This document shows, piece after piece, positions 8,479 to 18,519 of a stretch of 64,000 nucleotides of DNA. Where the stretch lies: NCBI RefSeq assembly GCF_025962655.1, contig NZ_JAGFPE010000001.1, positions 1,364,001-1,428,000 on the forward strand. The letters run 5' to 3'. The translations under genes were made by a program, and so were the position numbers. Within the stretch, counting starts at the first letter, position 1; the number at the start of each line of letters is the position of its first letter. This stretch comes from Candidatus Symbiopectobacterium sp. NZEC151. GTDB taxonomy: Bacteria; Pseudomonadota; Gammaproteobacteria; Enterobacterales; Enterobacteriaceae. The notes beneath the pieces are model-generated. The model was given only the letters and a program-made list of their open reading frames with translations. It had not been told where the DNA came from and made no database searches.

Positions 8479-9732
8479 ATGCTTCAAAATAATTATGACG
8501 TTGTGGTGATCGGCGGCGGTGCCGGCGGTGTTGCAGCAGCCATTGGCGCAGCACAGGCAGGGAAAAAAGCGTTATTGGTGGAAAGAAACTCCTATTTGGG
8601 AGGGCAAGCCACGCATTGTTCAATTCCGACTTATGACGGCTTTTTTACGCGTCATGAAAATAGCGAACAAATAGCGGGCGGCGTCGCCAGCATGGTAATG
8701 GAGAAACTCAAACAATACCACGGCTGCGGCGAACCGCTGAGATCGCCATGGGGCAACGTTATGTTCCCGGTGAACAACGAAATGACCAAGATTGTATTGG
8801 AAGAGCTGGTCATGCAATCCGGTGCCCACCTGTTGCTAAACAGCCAGCTGTGCGACGTGGTGCGCAGCGGAAATACCATCAAAAGCATTACCTTACTGAC
8901 CGATGGCGGCAAGATAAACATCACGGCACAGGCCTTTGTCGATGCCAGCGGCGATGGCAACCTGGTTTACCTGTCCGGTGCGGAACACACGTCACCCGAC
9001 GTAGAAAACCTGCAATTCGGTTCGCTGCTGACACGCTTTGGCGGCGTGGCAAGCGATGCGGATGTCAGCCCGACAGCGCTGCGTGCCGCCATCGCCCAAG
9101 GCAAGGCGGCGGGCATTACACCGCTCAGCAAAGACAGCGGTTTTGCCATGCGTATCGTCGGTACCGAGGATGTCATCGCCATTCTGTGCAATGAGAAGGT
9201 GAACCCGCTCGACGCCGACAGCCTGACACAAGGACAAATTCGCGCACGCAAGCAGGCGATGGCCTATCTGGACACCTTCAAACGCTACTTGCCGGGTTTT
9301 GAACAGGCCTACGTCATCAACACCGGACCGCATATCGGTATTCGCGAATCGCGCCATGCGGTGGGTGAATATGCGCTGACCGGTGACGATGTGGTCAATG
9401 CCGCCACCTTTGACGATGCCATCGCACGCGGATGCTGGCCGATTGAACGCCATACCTCTGCCAACAAGATGCAGGTATATACCTGGATCAAAGATGACGG
9501 CTATTACGAAATTCCACTGCGCAGTCTGAAAAGTATCAATATCGATAATCTGTGGTTGGCGGGAAGAATTATTTCCTGCGACAACGAAGCCTTTGCTTCG
9601 GTACGCGTTATGGGTACGGCATTTTTAACCGGTCACGCCGCAGGTATTGCCGCCAGCATGAAAAACACGCCAACAGAAAACGATATAACCGCGATCCAAA
9701 GCGAATTAAAACGACAAGGCGCGCTCATTTAA
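8479..9732 (+). CDS. FAD-dependent oxidoreductase (FAD_oxidored family)
   Basis: A 417-residue flavoprotein. The Rossmann dinucleotide motif is at residues 7-17 (DVVVIGGGAGG), with the adenine-ribose acidic residue in LLVERNSYLGGQAT. A mid-protein FVDASGDGNLVYLSGAE and a C-terminal NLWLAGRIISCDNEAFASVR complete the pattern of FAD-dependent dehydrogenases that act on carboxylic acids (fumarate-reductase-like and TcuA-like flavoproteins). No signal peptide, so cytoplasmic. It is 14 bp upstream of an MFS transporter, with which it surely forms an operon, and divergent from a LysR gene. The substrate cannot be assigned. Confidence 0.82.
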   Translation: MLQNNYDVVVIGGGAGGVAAAIGAAQAGKKALLVERNSYLGGQATHCSIPTYDGFFTRHENSEQIAGGVASMVMEKLKQYHGCGEPLRSPWGNVMFPVNNEMTKIVLEELVMQSGAHLLLNSQLCDVVRSGNTIKSITLLTDGGKINITAQAFVDASGDGNLVYLSGAEHTSPDVENLQFGSLLTRFGGVASDADVSPTALRAAIAQGKAAGITPLSKDSGFAMRIVGTEDVIAILCNEKVNPLDADSLTQGQIRARKQAMAYLDTFKRYLPGFEQAYVINTGPHIGIRESRHAVGEYALTGDDVVNAATFDDAIARGCWPIERHTSANKMQVYTWIKDDGYYEIPLRSLKSINIDNLWLAGRIISCDNEAFASVRVMGTAFLTGHAAGIAASMKNTPTENDITAIQSELKRQGALI

Positions 9733-9746
9733 ATCAGGGAAACACA

Positions 9747-10976
9747 ATGAAAACAGAAACGATGGTTCAACCTACCTCGCATATTACCCGAAAGCACATT
9801 ACGATATTTGTGCTGGTGTATGCCTGCTATTTACTTTCCTTTTTTTCACGGTTATTGATTAACCCAATAATCCCCACCATTTCCGTCGACCTGGGGTTAA
9901 CCAAGGCGCAAATGGGCGGATTTATGTCTGCCTTTTATCTCGGCTACGTGTTGACCAATCTGCCGGGAGGCCTGTTAACCGACAAACTCGGCTACCGTAA
10001 AGTGATTCTCGGTACCCTGTTGGCATTAGGTATCAGTACCCTGCTGTTTGGCACCGTGACCAGCTATAACACCGGCTTTATGATCCGCGTGCTGGCCGGT
10101 ATCGGCTCCGGGGCCACGTTCTCCGCTTGCCTGCGTGCCATCTTTGAATGGTTCCCGAAAAACAAAGGGATGGCGACCGGCATTCTGCAAACCGGCACCA
10201 CCGGCGGATTACTGCTGGTGAATCTGGCAGCACCGCCGTTTACCGAGCAGCACGGCTGGCAATACACCTTTTTTATTATGGGATTGATACCGCTGGTGTT
10301 CTTTGCGCTGTCCTTCTTCTACCTGCCTAACCCGGTGCAGACCGATAAGCCCAAAGCCAGTAGCGCCCCCTCAACGTTCTGGCGTGACGTGCTGTCGATG
10401 TTCAAGAACCGCAATCTGGTGTTACTGGGCCTCTCTGGCTTCTTTGCCATGGCTGCCACCTGGGGCACAGCATCATGGGCAAACACCTACCTGAACGGTC
10501 AACTGAACTTGTCACTGGTGACTGCCGGTTCCTGGATGTCGCTGTATGCCATTGCTTCCGTGATCGCCAAGCCGCTGACCGGCTCCCTGATGGATAAATT
10601 CCAACGCAAAAACAAGAAATATTATCTGTCAACATTGCTGCTGGTGCTGGTGCCTGCGCTGATGTGGTTTAGTCGCAATAACAGCGTCAGTGCGCTTTAT
10701 GTGCTGATTCCGCTGTTAGGGATCACCGCCTTCGCTTACAGCCCGGTAATGAATACGTTTATCGGTGAGCTGGTTCCGGTAGAAAAAACCGGTGCGGCAG
10801 TGGGATTCCTTAATACCATTTGGCAATTGGGATCGTTATCCGCACCGATCGCTATGGGGATGATTCTGGACACCTTTGGTAACAGCTATTATTACGCCTT
10901 CTCTGCGCTGGCTGTCTGTGCGTTTATTTCTGGGATTATCGTATTGTTTATTTCCTTGCCCCAGAGTGAGAAATAA
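9747..10976 (+). CDS. MFS transporter (anion:cation symporter-like)
   Basis: A 409-residue, 12-helix major-facilitator permease. The start at 9747 follows a GGGA ribosome site; the longer frame from 9552 overlaps the preceding gene. The loop after helix 2 has GGLLTDKLGYRKV, a good MFS signature, and RAIFEWFPKNKGMATGIL in helix 4-5 recalls the phthalate/glucarate (ACS) group of organic acid importers. Cotranscribed with the FAD oxidoreductase, so it likely imports that enzyme's substrate. Confidence 0.85.
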   Translation: MKTETMVQPTSHITRKHITIFVLVYACYLLSFFSRLLINPIIPTISVDLGLTKAQMGGFMSAFYLGYVLTNLPGGLLTDKLGYRKVILGTLLALGISTLLFGTVTSYNTGFMIRVLAGIGSGATFSACLRAIFEWFPKNKGMATGILQTGTTGGLLLVNLAAPPFTEQHGWQYTFFIMGLIPLVFFALSFFYLPNPVQTDKPKASSAPSTFWRDVLSMFKNRNLVLLGLSGFFAMAATWGTASWANTYLNGQLNLSLVTAGSWMSLYAIASVIAKPLTGSLMDKFQRKNKKYYLSTLLLVLVPALMWFSRNNSVSALYVLIPLLGITAFAYSPVMNTFIGELVPVEKTGAAVGFLNTIWQLGSLSAPIAMGMILDTFGNSYYYAFSALAVCAFISGIIVLFISLPQSEK

Positions 10977-10981
10977 AAAAA

Positions 10982-11008
10982 GATGCCCGAATATAACGTT
11001 CGGGCATC
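10982..11008. terminator. Hairpin after the MFS gene
   Basis: A 10-bp perfect stem, GATGCCCGAA...TTCGGGCATC, with a 7-base loop, 6 bp after the MFS stop. The T-run is on the minus-strand side (a run of A precedes the stem on the plus strand), so it works best leftward but probably also ends the oxidoreductase/MFS transcript. The rest of 11009-11280 is promoter DNA for the dehydrogenase gene. Confidence 0.7.
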
Positions 11009-11280
11009 GCGTTATTAGCCACACAGCGCGCTGTTCACTCTGCACGCCCACGTCGATAATCACGATAGCAATGGCAAACAGCATGCCTCACGTCGAGATT
11101 CATGAATTATACTCATTGGTGCATGCACATTTTGCTATCTGGTATCGGATTACGCGATGCGCTACGCTCGACGTAATACCGTGTCGCGCCGCCATAACAC
11201 GACGATGCGCGCTAATCGCCAGCCGCATCATCCTTTTATTTCGACGCAGACCGTCAATCACGCCAAACAGAGAGCCTACC

Positions 11281-12339
11281 ATGAAAACTATCGGTTACGC
11301 CGCATTGAGCCCCAGCACGCCGCTCACCCCGTTCACCTTTGAACGCCGCGCCCTGCGCGCCAATGATGTGGCTATGGAAATTTTATACTGCGGCGTGTGT
11401 CACTCGGATTTGCATACGGCACGCAACGACTGGGGTTGGACGCTCTACCCCGCCGTGCCCGGCCACGAAATTGTTGGACGCGTCACCCAGGTCGGGGCCG
11501 ACGTTACCCGTTTTCGCGTGGGCGATGCGGTTGCAGTGGGTTGTCTGGTCGACAGTTGCCAAGAGTGCGACCATTGCCACCAGGGCGAGGAGCAGTTTTG
11601 CACCAATGGCAGAACCGATACCTATAACGCACCCGATCGCATTACCGGAGAAAACACCTACGGCGGCTACGCCAAGCATGTGGTGGTGCGTGAAGAGTTT
11701 GTGCTGCGCGTACCGGATACCCTGACGCTGGCGCATGTCGCGCCGCTGCTGTGCGCGGGCATTACCACCTATTCTCCGCTGCGCACCTGGAATGTCGGCC
11801 CCGGCAGCCGGGTTGGCGTCATTGGGTTGGGCGGTTTAGGCCATATGGCCGTCAAACTGGCGGCGGGTCTCGGCGCTGATGTTACGGTAATGAGCCGCAC
11901 CAACAGCAAAGAAGCCGATGCGTTATCGCTCGGGGCTGACCGCCTTCTGGTCTCCAGCGACAGCGCTGCCATGGCGGCCGCACAATCCCATTTCGATCTG
12001 ATTATTGATACCGTTCCGGTCAAGCACGACGTGAACCCCTACATGCCGCTGTTGAAAGTCGACGGCACGCTGGTGTTGGTGGGGCAAGTTGGCCCGCTGG
12101 CAGAACCGACCACGGTGCCGTTGATCCTCGGACGTCGACGTATCGCAGGGTCGCTGATTGGCGGCATCCGCGAAACGCAGGAGATGCTTGATTTCTGTGC
12201 GAAAAAACAGATCCTGCCCGATTGCGAAATGATTCGTATGGACCAGATCAACGAGGCTTTCGATCGTATGGAACGCGCCGATGTGCGTTACCGTTTTGTC
12301 ATCGATATGGCCTCACTGCCTGCGCCCAGCGCACAGTAA
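11281..12339 (+). CDS. Zinc-dependent NAD(P) alcohol/aldehyde dehydrogenase, YahK-like
   Basis: A 352-residue medium-chain dehydrogenase that closely resembles E. coli YahK (Ahr), an NADPH aldehyde reductase. Catalytic zinc ligands are Cys40 (CGVCHSDLH) and the His of PGHEIVG; the structural zinc is held by the four cysteines of CQECDHCHQGEEQFC. The cofactor motif is GVIGLGGLGHMAVKL. The tail motif ETQEMLDFCAKKQI is shared with YahK. The start at 11281 is the one that gives the family N-terminus. A LysR gene lies 54 bp downstream in the same direction. Confidence 0.88.
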   Translation: MKTIGYAALSPSTPLTPFTFERRALRANDVAMEILYCGVCHSDLHTARNDWGWTLYPAVPGHEIVGRVTQVGADVTRFRVGDAVAVGCLVDSCQECDHCHQGEEQFCTNGRTDTYNAPDRITGENTYGGYAKHVVVREEFVLRVPDTLTLAHVAPLLCAGITTYSPLRTWNVGPGSRVGVIGLGGLGHMAVKLAAGLGADVTVMSRTNSKEADALSLGADRLLVSSDSAAMAAAQSHFDLIIDTVPVKHDVNPYMPLLKVDGTLVLVGQVGPLAEPTTVPLILGRRRIAGSLIGGIRETQEMLDFCAKKQILPDCEMIRMDQINEAFDRMERADVRYRFVIDMASLPAPSAQ

Positions 12340-13290
<951 letters not shown>

Positions 13291-13451
13291 CCTACGGAAA
13301 ACCGTGCAGCACAAACATTCAGCACTCGGTAAAAAAGCGGTAACAAAGCACTTGCCATCATGGGAGGACAACGCCATAATAGCGCCCACTCCTCCAGCGG
13401 GAGTGTCAAAAAATGTATCTAATCAACTAATTGATTGATACTACATACAGT

Positions 13452-13528
13452 ACGACCATAGCTCAGTTGGTTAGAGCACCACCTTGACATGGTGGGGGTC
13501 GGTGGTTCGAGTCCACTTGGTCGTACCA
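13452..13528 (+). tRNA. tRNA-Val (anticodon GAC)
   Basis: A complete 77-base cloverleaf: acceptor ACGACCA pairing with TGGTCGT, D-arm with AGCTCAGTTGGTTAGAGC, anticodon stem ACCACCTTGACATGGTGG with anticodon GAC, T-loop GGTTCGAGTCC, and an encoded ACCA end. The sequence is nearly that of E. coli tRNA-Val2 apart from the acceptor and T-stem. tRNA 3' ends are standard targets for integrases. Confidence 0.97.
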
Positions 13529-13978
13529 ATTCATGTTCTATAGACGCCTATCGATGTCTATAACACTCTGAAAAGAAGAAAAATTCTATCTTCTTTTATT
13601 CCAGTATAATCTATCGACGTCCACTCAAATCCGATGACTTTAAGTACACATTTAAGTCCATTTGAATGCGGGTGATTTCGGTTCCAGATTGTTACTGTTA
13701 GGCAGCACCACCGTGAACAAAAATCCAGCTCTGGTCCTTATCAGGAGCGACGATCATGGTACTTTCTGCTATAGCTCTGTTCGCCAAGCCGTGCTGACGT
13801 GCGCGATGCGTGAGTTTCCCGCATCAAGATGAGGCGAGTGACCGCAAGCGTCCGACATAGAGAATAAGCGAATCGGCATGAGGTATAGCAATCACTGACT
13901 CATCCAACGTTAGCCGTTATCCAGATACTGGCTGATACCACGTATTGCGCATGCATAAGCGATACGCCACAGGTGTCA
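13529..13978. other. Non-coding stretch after tRNA-Val, possible island scar
   Basis: No convincing gene in 450 bp. Just after the tRNA there are repeats of a CTAT-GACG type (TAGACGCCTATCGATGTCTATA and ATCTATCGACGTCC), a perfect hairpin AAAAGAAGA/TCTTCTTTT at 13571-13597 that could end the tRNA transcript, and a TAAGTACACATTTAAGTCC segment. Sequences of this style lie upstream of P4-type integrase genes at tRNA sites, but no integrase follows. I found no second copy of the tRNA 3' end in the window. Reading this as an integration scar is an inference. Confidence 0.35.
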
Positions 13979-15481
13979 TTATTCAGTGAAAATATGCTCG
14001 CGCTTTGTTTTGATCGAAGGGAGTACAGTGATTGCTAGCAGCACCAATGCCATTAACAGCAAACACAGACTGATGGGTTCTTCGATGAAGACGGCATAAC
14101 GTCCTCGCGACATCATCATGGCCCGACGCAGGTTTTCCTCCATCAACGGCCCGAGAATAAAACCCATCAGTAAGGGGGCTGGCTCGTAGTCATAAGCCAC
14201 CAACGCGAATCCAATCAGCCCAAATAGCGCCGCCGTAAAAATATCGAATGAACTGCTCGCCACACTGTATATACCAATGCAACAGAACATAATGATAACC
14301 GGATACAGTAACCGATAGGGAATTCGCAACAGTTGTACCCATACCCCGACCAGTGGCAGATTGAGCGCCAGCAGCATGATATTGCCAATCCACATACTCG
14401 CAATCACACTCCAGAACAGAGTGGGTTGGTCCGTGATAAATTGTGGGCCCGGTGTAATACCGTGGATCATCATCGCACCCGCCATCAAGGCCATGGTGCC
14501 ATTAGAGGGGAGACCCAGCGTTAATAAGGGAATAAACGACGTTTGAGCCGCTGCATTATTAGCAGACTCGGGCCCCGCGACACCGGCAATCGCGCCGTGA
14601 CCAAATTGCTCAGGATTTGCCGACACCTTTTTTTCTACCGTATACGAACAGAACGTTGCCAGCGCCCCACCGCCACCGGGCAGCAGTCCAAACAGCGACC
14701 CAATCAGCGTACCGCGTAACACAGGACCCGCCGATTGACGGAGATCGTCACGGCTTAGCAAAACGCGCCCGTGGGGAATAACGTTGCCCGTAGATTGTTC
14801 CCGAAGGGAAACCACACGGATGATTTCGCTGATACCAAACAGCCCCATCGCCAACGCAACAAAACTGATACCGTCCGTGAGTTGGATAATGCCAAAGGTA
14901 TAACGCTCTGTCCCTGAATTGACATCAACCCCCATCAATCCGAGCAGCATCCCTAGCACCATTACGGCAAACGCCTTAAGCAACGATCCCTGTGCCAGAA
15001 CAATCGCACCGACAAGGCCAAGCAGCATTAACGAGAAATAATCAGCAGGCCCAAAAAGCAACGCCAGAGAGGAAAGCAGCGGCGCACAGAGTGCGATAAT
15101 GATCGTCGCTACACTGCCTGCGAAAAATGAGCCAATCGCAGAGATAGCCAGTGCTGGACCTGCCCTGCCTTGCCGCGCCATCGCATGGCCATCGAGGCAG
15201 GTGATTACCGATGAGGTTTCACCTGGAATATTGAGCAAAATTGACGTGGTAGAGCCGCCATAGGCTGAACCGTAATAAATCCCCGCTAACATAATCAGCG
15301 CAGCACTGGGATCGAGTAAAAAAGTGAACGGCAGCAACAGTGCAATCGTCACCAAAGGCCCTACGCCGGGCAAGACACCGACAAATGTCCCTAGCAGGGC
15401 ACCGAGAAAGCAATAGAAGAGATTATTCAGGGTGAATACGGCATCCAGACCGCTGGCAAAACCGTTAAACAATTCGCTCAT
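13979..15481 (-). CDS. tctA: TctA, large membrane subunit of tripartite tricarboxylate transporter
   Basis: A 500-residue, about 12-helix inner-membrane protein with the family signatures GVLPGVGPLVTIALLLP near residue 40 and YYGSAYGGSTTSILLNIPGE near residue 70. A second, related motif (GLLPGGGGALATF) comes in the middle, as expected of the duplicated fold. The ATG at 15481 overlaps the tctB stop as ATGA; the ORF could reach 15493 but the coupled start is preferred. With TctB and the TctC binding protein it imports a carboxylate such as citrate or a related acid by an ion gradient. No TctDE two-component genes are adjacent. Confidence 0.92.
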   Translation of the reverse strand: MSELFNGFASGLDAVFTLNNLFYCFLGALLGTFVGVLPGVGPLVTIALLLPFTFLLDPSAALIMLAGIYYGSAYGGSTTSILLNIPGETSSVITCLDGHAMARQGRAGPALAISAIGSFFAGSVATIIIALCAPLLSSLALLFGPADYFSLMLLGLVGAIVLAQGSLLKAFAVMVLGMLLGLMGVDVNSGTERYTFGIIQLTDGISFVALAMGLFGISEIIRVVSLREQSTGNVIPHGRVLLSRDDLRQSAGPVLRGTLIGSLFGLLPGGGGALATFCSYTVEKKVSANPEQFGHGAIAGVAGPESANNAAAQTSFIPLLTLGLPSNGTMALMAGAMMIHGITPGPQFITDQPTLFWSVIASMWIGNIMLLALNLPLVGVWVQLLRIPYRLLYPVIIMFCCIGIYSVASSSFDIFTAALFGLIGFALVAYDYEPAPLLMGFILGPLMEENLRRAMMMSRGRYAVFIEEPISLCLLLMALVLLAITVLPSIKTKREHIFTE

Positions 15482-15948
15482 TGCAGGGGCCACTCGTTAA
15501 ACGGAATAGCGAGTACTTTTACAAAGAAAAGATCCGATAGTCCGGCCATAATAATCGCCAGGATAATAATCTCTTTGGTTCGCGTTTCTCGCGTACCCAG
15601 TGCAGCACCGGCAATAGCCAACGCACTGGATACAATCACTCCCGCTACGCTGATGATGTATCCAAACAGAATAATCACACCGAGAATAAAAAACAGCGGA
15701 CGCACGGCTGAATGAAATTTATCGGTTTTCCAAACCTGGCTTAACGTTCCTCGCAATGCAATGATAAAACCCAACAGAGCAAGCAATCCACCAAGAAGCG
15801 CGGGAACATAGCCCGGCCCCATTTGCGATGCGTTTCCTACAGGGTATTTGACGATCGCTATCGTCATTGCAGCACTACCGATGAGCAGTAGAAACCCACC
15901 CGACACGGTATCGTCACGCGTATACAATAATGACTTATCAGACATCAT
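15478..15948 (-). CDS. tctB: TctB, small membrane subunit of tripartite tricarboxylate transporter
   Basis: A 156-residue protein with four hydrophobic segments: about residues 17-33, 50-66, 83-110 and 125-150. The short motif QMGPGYVPALLGGLL matches the conserved (R)MGPGYFP of TctB proteins. It overlaps tctA by 4 bp and is 70 bp downstream of tctC, so the order is tctC-tctB-tctA, the usual operon order. The start may be 15948 or the next Met at 15945. Confidence 0.88.
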   Translation of the reverse strand: MMSDKSLLYTRDDTVSGGFLLLIGSAAMTIAIVKYPVGNASQMGPGYVPALLGGLLALLGFIIALRGTLSQVWKTDKFHSAVRPLFFILGVIILFGYIISVAGVIVSSALAIAGAALGTRETRTKEIIILAIIMAGLSDLFFVKVLAIPFNEWPLQ

Positions 15949-16018
15949 GGATCGCTTCCGAAAAAGACCAACGAGAGCGTGATATCAGCAGGATAAATCC
16001 GTTATCCCGCTATCACGA

Positions 16019-16987
16019 TTATTTTGCTTCAATGCCAGCCAGTTTCGATAAGCGTGCCCATTCAGCAATTTCGCTCTTCACAAAATCACGCAATGCCGGT
16101 GGCGCAATATTTCCATAGGGTTGATAGCCAAGCTCGGTCAATTTAGCGCGGATAGCCGGGTCGTTAATCGCCTGATTAAAGGCTAGGTTGAGCTTTTCCA
16201 CCACGGGCTGGGGCGTCCCCGCAGGCGCAAAGACGGCTGCCCAGGCATTGGCATTGATCCCTTTGATACCGAGTTCATCCAATGTCGGTATAGTGGGATA
16301 CTCCGGGAGACGTTCGGGAGAGGAAATAGCCAATATCTTCAATTTATTCGCTTTCACCAAGGGAGCCGTTGCCGCCATTCCATCAAACATTAACGCAACG
16401 CGACCAGCCACAAGGTCCACCAACGCAGGAGCGGAGCCACTGTAAGGGATTTCGACGGTATTAACACCTGCGATTTGATTAAACAAAATGGCTTTGAATC
16501 GCGTTGGTGAACCTTGCCCGGCAGACGCGTAATTATATTTACCCGGATTTGCTTTCAGCAGTTGGATCAACTCATCAACTGAATTAACCGGCAAACTTGC
16601 AGTGACCACCAGCGGCGAAATAAATTCGGCCAACAGAGCAACGGGTTCAAAATCCGTGACCGGGTTATAGGAGAGCCCCGCTATCTGTGACACGTTCGCT
16701 GCATGGGTCGATGAACTCCCCAAACCGATGGTATAACCATCCGGTTTAGCATTAGCAACAGCCAACGCCCCTAATGTGCCAGCCGCCCCGGGTCGGTTTT
16801 CTACCACAAGCTGCTGCCCGAGGATATCACTGACTTTAGGCGTAATATGCCGAATAAGGATGTCTTGGCCACCACCGGGATTGAATGGCACGATGAAGCG
16901 AATTGGTCGTTCGGGATAAGCCTGCGCGGTGAAAACAGCAGAAAACATTAGAAATAAAAAGAGGATAACACGACTAACAGTGTTCAT
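16019..16987 (-). CDS. tctC: TctC/Bug-family periplasmic carboxylate-binding protein
   Basis: A 322-residue binding protein with a signal peptide (VSRVILFLFLMFSAVFTAQA, cut before YPERPIRFIV). Family motifs: FIVPFNPGGGQDILIR, VVENRPGAAGTLGA, KPDGYTIGLGSSSTHA and PYSGSAPALVDLVAGRV. An upstream start at 17017 is possible, but the ATG at 16987 follows GGGG at a fair distance and gives a normal signal peptide. First gene of the tctCBA operon; delivers the ligand to TctAB. Bug proteins vary widely in ligand, so citrate is not certain. Confidence 0.9.
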   Translation of the reverse strand: MNTVSRVILFLFLMFSAVFTAQAYPERPIRFIVPFNPGGGQDILIRHITPKVSDILGQQLVVENRPGAAGTLGALAVANAKPDGYTIGLGSSSTHAANVSQIAGLSYNPVTDFEPVALLAEFISPLVVTASLPVNSVDELIQLLKANPGKYNYASAGQGSPTRFKAILFNQIAGVNTVEIPYSGSAPALVDLVAGRVALMFDGMAATAPLVKANKLKILAISSPERLPEYPTIPTLDELGIKGINANAWAAVFAPAGTPQPVVEKLNLAFNQAINDPAIRAKLTELGYQPYGNIAPPALRDFVKSEIAEWARLSKLAGIEAK

Positions 16988-17136
16988 TATTATTGCCCCT
17001 GTGCAATAAAAACCCATCGTTTAAAATGATATAAAACAGTTATCGATATAGGCTAATGCTTTTATTATCACTGAATCTGAATAAATTAAATTTCTAACCC
17101 CATTAAAATAAACCTCTCATGCAGTTTATTTTTTGT

Positions 17137-17350
17137 CAAAGCAAATTTTCTGCTTTGCTTTCTCAAAACCACACAGACAGACTGCAATCTGTTGCTCTTT
17201 GATAATAGCTAAAGGGCCGATAATAAAATGCGTTTTATAGACTCATGTGAAATATTTTCTTTGCCAATTCCATTATTGTATTAATATTCCCCGTTCATTA
17301 GAAAGCCGTTGCCAACAAGAAGGCCCGCGCAATCGCGCAGGCCTTCTTGT
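17137..17350. other. Intergenic region upstream of tctC with two hairpins
   Basis: The 17018-17392 stretch has no gene. It holds the tctC promoter side (AT-rich), a hairpin at 17137-17157 (CAAAGCA/TGCTTTG) and a strong 11-bp hairpin at 17315-17350 (ACAAGAAGGCC/GGCCTTCTTGT) some 40 bp after the end of the chimeric gene. The latter is probably the original terminator of the binding-protein gene whose 3' part survives there; its T-run is weak. Confidence 0.5.
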
Positions 17351-17392
17351 TTCATTTCCGTCGCGCCAATGGAAGGCCGCGCAAAGCGTGGA

Positions 17393-18279
17393 TTACTGCA
17401 CCCGCACATCAAAACCAGGGAAGTATTTTTTCGCCAGTTTCTCGACCGTGCCGTCATCCTGCACCTGCTTGATGGCTTTATCCAACGCCACTTTTAGCGC
17501 CGTGTCGCTTTTACGCAGGCCGAAACCGATGCCGCTACCGAGAATAGTCGCGTCGTCCACCGCCTTGCCAATAAAGCCAAAACCTTTACCTTCCGGTTTA
17601 TCCAGGAAACCGGATTGTCCTGCTGCGGCCATCACCAGCGTGCCGTCCAGGCGGCCTGCCGCCAGATCTTCATAGGCCAGATTCTGGTCTTTAATCAGTC
17701 GTTTTACCATGTCGCTGTCACTTTCATCGCTGAAGTTGGCAAAGCTCGCCAACATGAAGAACGAACCGGCGGCGGGCAATAATTCAAATAGGCCGTTCTG
17801 TAAGGCACTCACCAGTAGATCGCGTTTGTGTTGATAGAACGTTCCGAGTGACAGGTAGGTTGCCGGGTCCGCCATATACTCCGCAAAGGCGTACTGCATC
17901 GGCGTGTCGGCGGAAAACATCATAAATTGGTGGATTTTCAGGATCTCGTCCATCAACGCGGCGGGGGCTAAGCAGTAACCGACGCGCCAGCCAGTGACAT
18001 GAAACGTTTTACCGAACGACGAGACGATCACACTACGTGAAGCCAGTTCATTGTGAGTCGCCATGCTGTGATGACGCTGGCCGTCAAACACCACGTGTTC
18101 GTAGACTTCGTCAGAGAGGATCACAATATCGGTATTGTGTGTCAGTCGTGCCAATTGCGTCAGATCGTCAGCACCTAGCACCTGGCCGCTCGGATTATGC
18201 GGCGAGTTGAGGATGATCATGCGGGTACGCGCAGTGATGGCAGCCTGTACTTCATCCCAATTGATGGTGAAAACCGGTG
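17393..18279 (-). pseudogene. Chimeric pseudogene: aminotransferase fragment fused in frame to amino-acid binding-protein C-terminus
   Basis: Reading leftward from 18279, the frame begins inside a class I/II PLP aminotransferase (PVFTINWDEVQAAI, NSPHNPSG, SDEVYEH, and the PLP lysine in SSFGKTFHVTGWRVGY), close to the YbdL/methionine-aminotransferase group. Near 17690 it switches without a stop to the C-terminal third of a HisJ/ArgT-type periplasmic amino-acid-binding protein (AYEDLAAGRLDGTL, GIGFGLRKSDTAL, GTVEKLAKKYFPGFDV). Neither partner is complete: the aminotransferase lacks both its first roughly 150 residues and its C-terminal domain, and the binding protein lacks its signal peptide and first lobe. 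A stop (TAATAA) precedes 18279. Non-functional as either enzyme or receptor; the fusion probably comes from one deletion between neighbouring genes. Confidence 0.85.
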
Positions 18280-18386
18280 CGGCTTATTATCTGGTGCATC
18301 GACCAGGGCTGGGGGGACGCGTGCAGGCGGAATGGTTAACGGATTTTCTTGCCACTTTTACTGATTGCCTGATGGCTGATGGCTGA
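18277..18386 (+). pseudogene. Possible C-terminal fragment of a LysR regulator
   Basis: Directly abutting the broken 5' end of the aminotransferase fragment, the plus strand reads AAYYLVHRPGLGGRVQAEWL followed by TDFLATFTD and a stop. This resembles the last strand and helix of GcvA-like LysR proteins (YYLV, then a helix ending in W-L). Only about 35 residues remain. If right, it marks a second deletion junction at about 18280. Confidence 0.4.
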
Positions 18387-18397
18387 TGGCTGATGGC
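18370..18397 (+). repeat. Four tandem copies of TGATGGC
   Basis: The 7-base unit TGATGGC occurs four times in a row, followed by TGA. It lies at the end of the LysR-like fragment and probably arose by slippage in non-selected DNA. Confidence 0.9.
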
Positions 18398-18519
18398 TGA
18401 AATGACCTTGTCCCTGAAAAAAGTATTACGTCTCTAGCCACCCGTTTGCCCCCAATGCCAACCCCAAATTGGGCAAACACGAGTCTCAGGCATGATGGGT
18501 ATTTCTATTCAGTGTGGCG

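Noticed and set aside
10836..11084. Minus-strand 82-residue ORF across the MFS end and intergenic region
   Set aside because: Overlaps the MFS coding sequence and the hairpin at 10982-11008; no homology recognised beyond a short hydrophobic stretch.
11098..11127. Short palindromes ATTCATGAAT and GTGCATGCAC before the YahK-like gene
   Set aside because: Each is only 10 bp and no partner or spacing supports a specific regulator; not listed as operators.
18370..18397. Possible CRISPR-like repeat
   Set aside because: Only four head-to-tail 7-mers with no spacers; a simple tandem repeat. No CRISPR array or cas gene was seen in the window.
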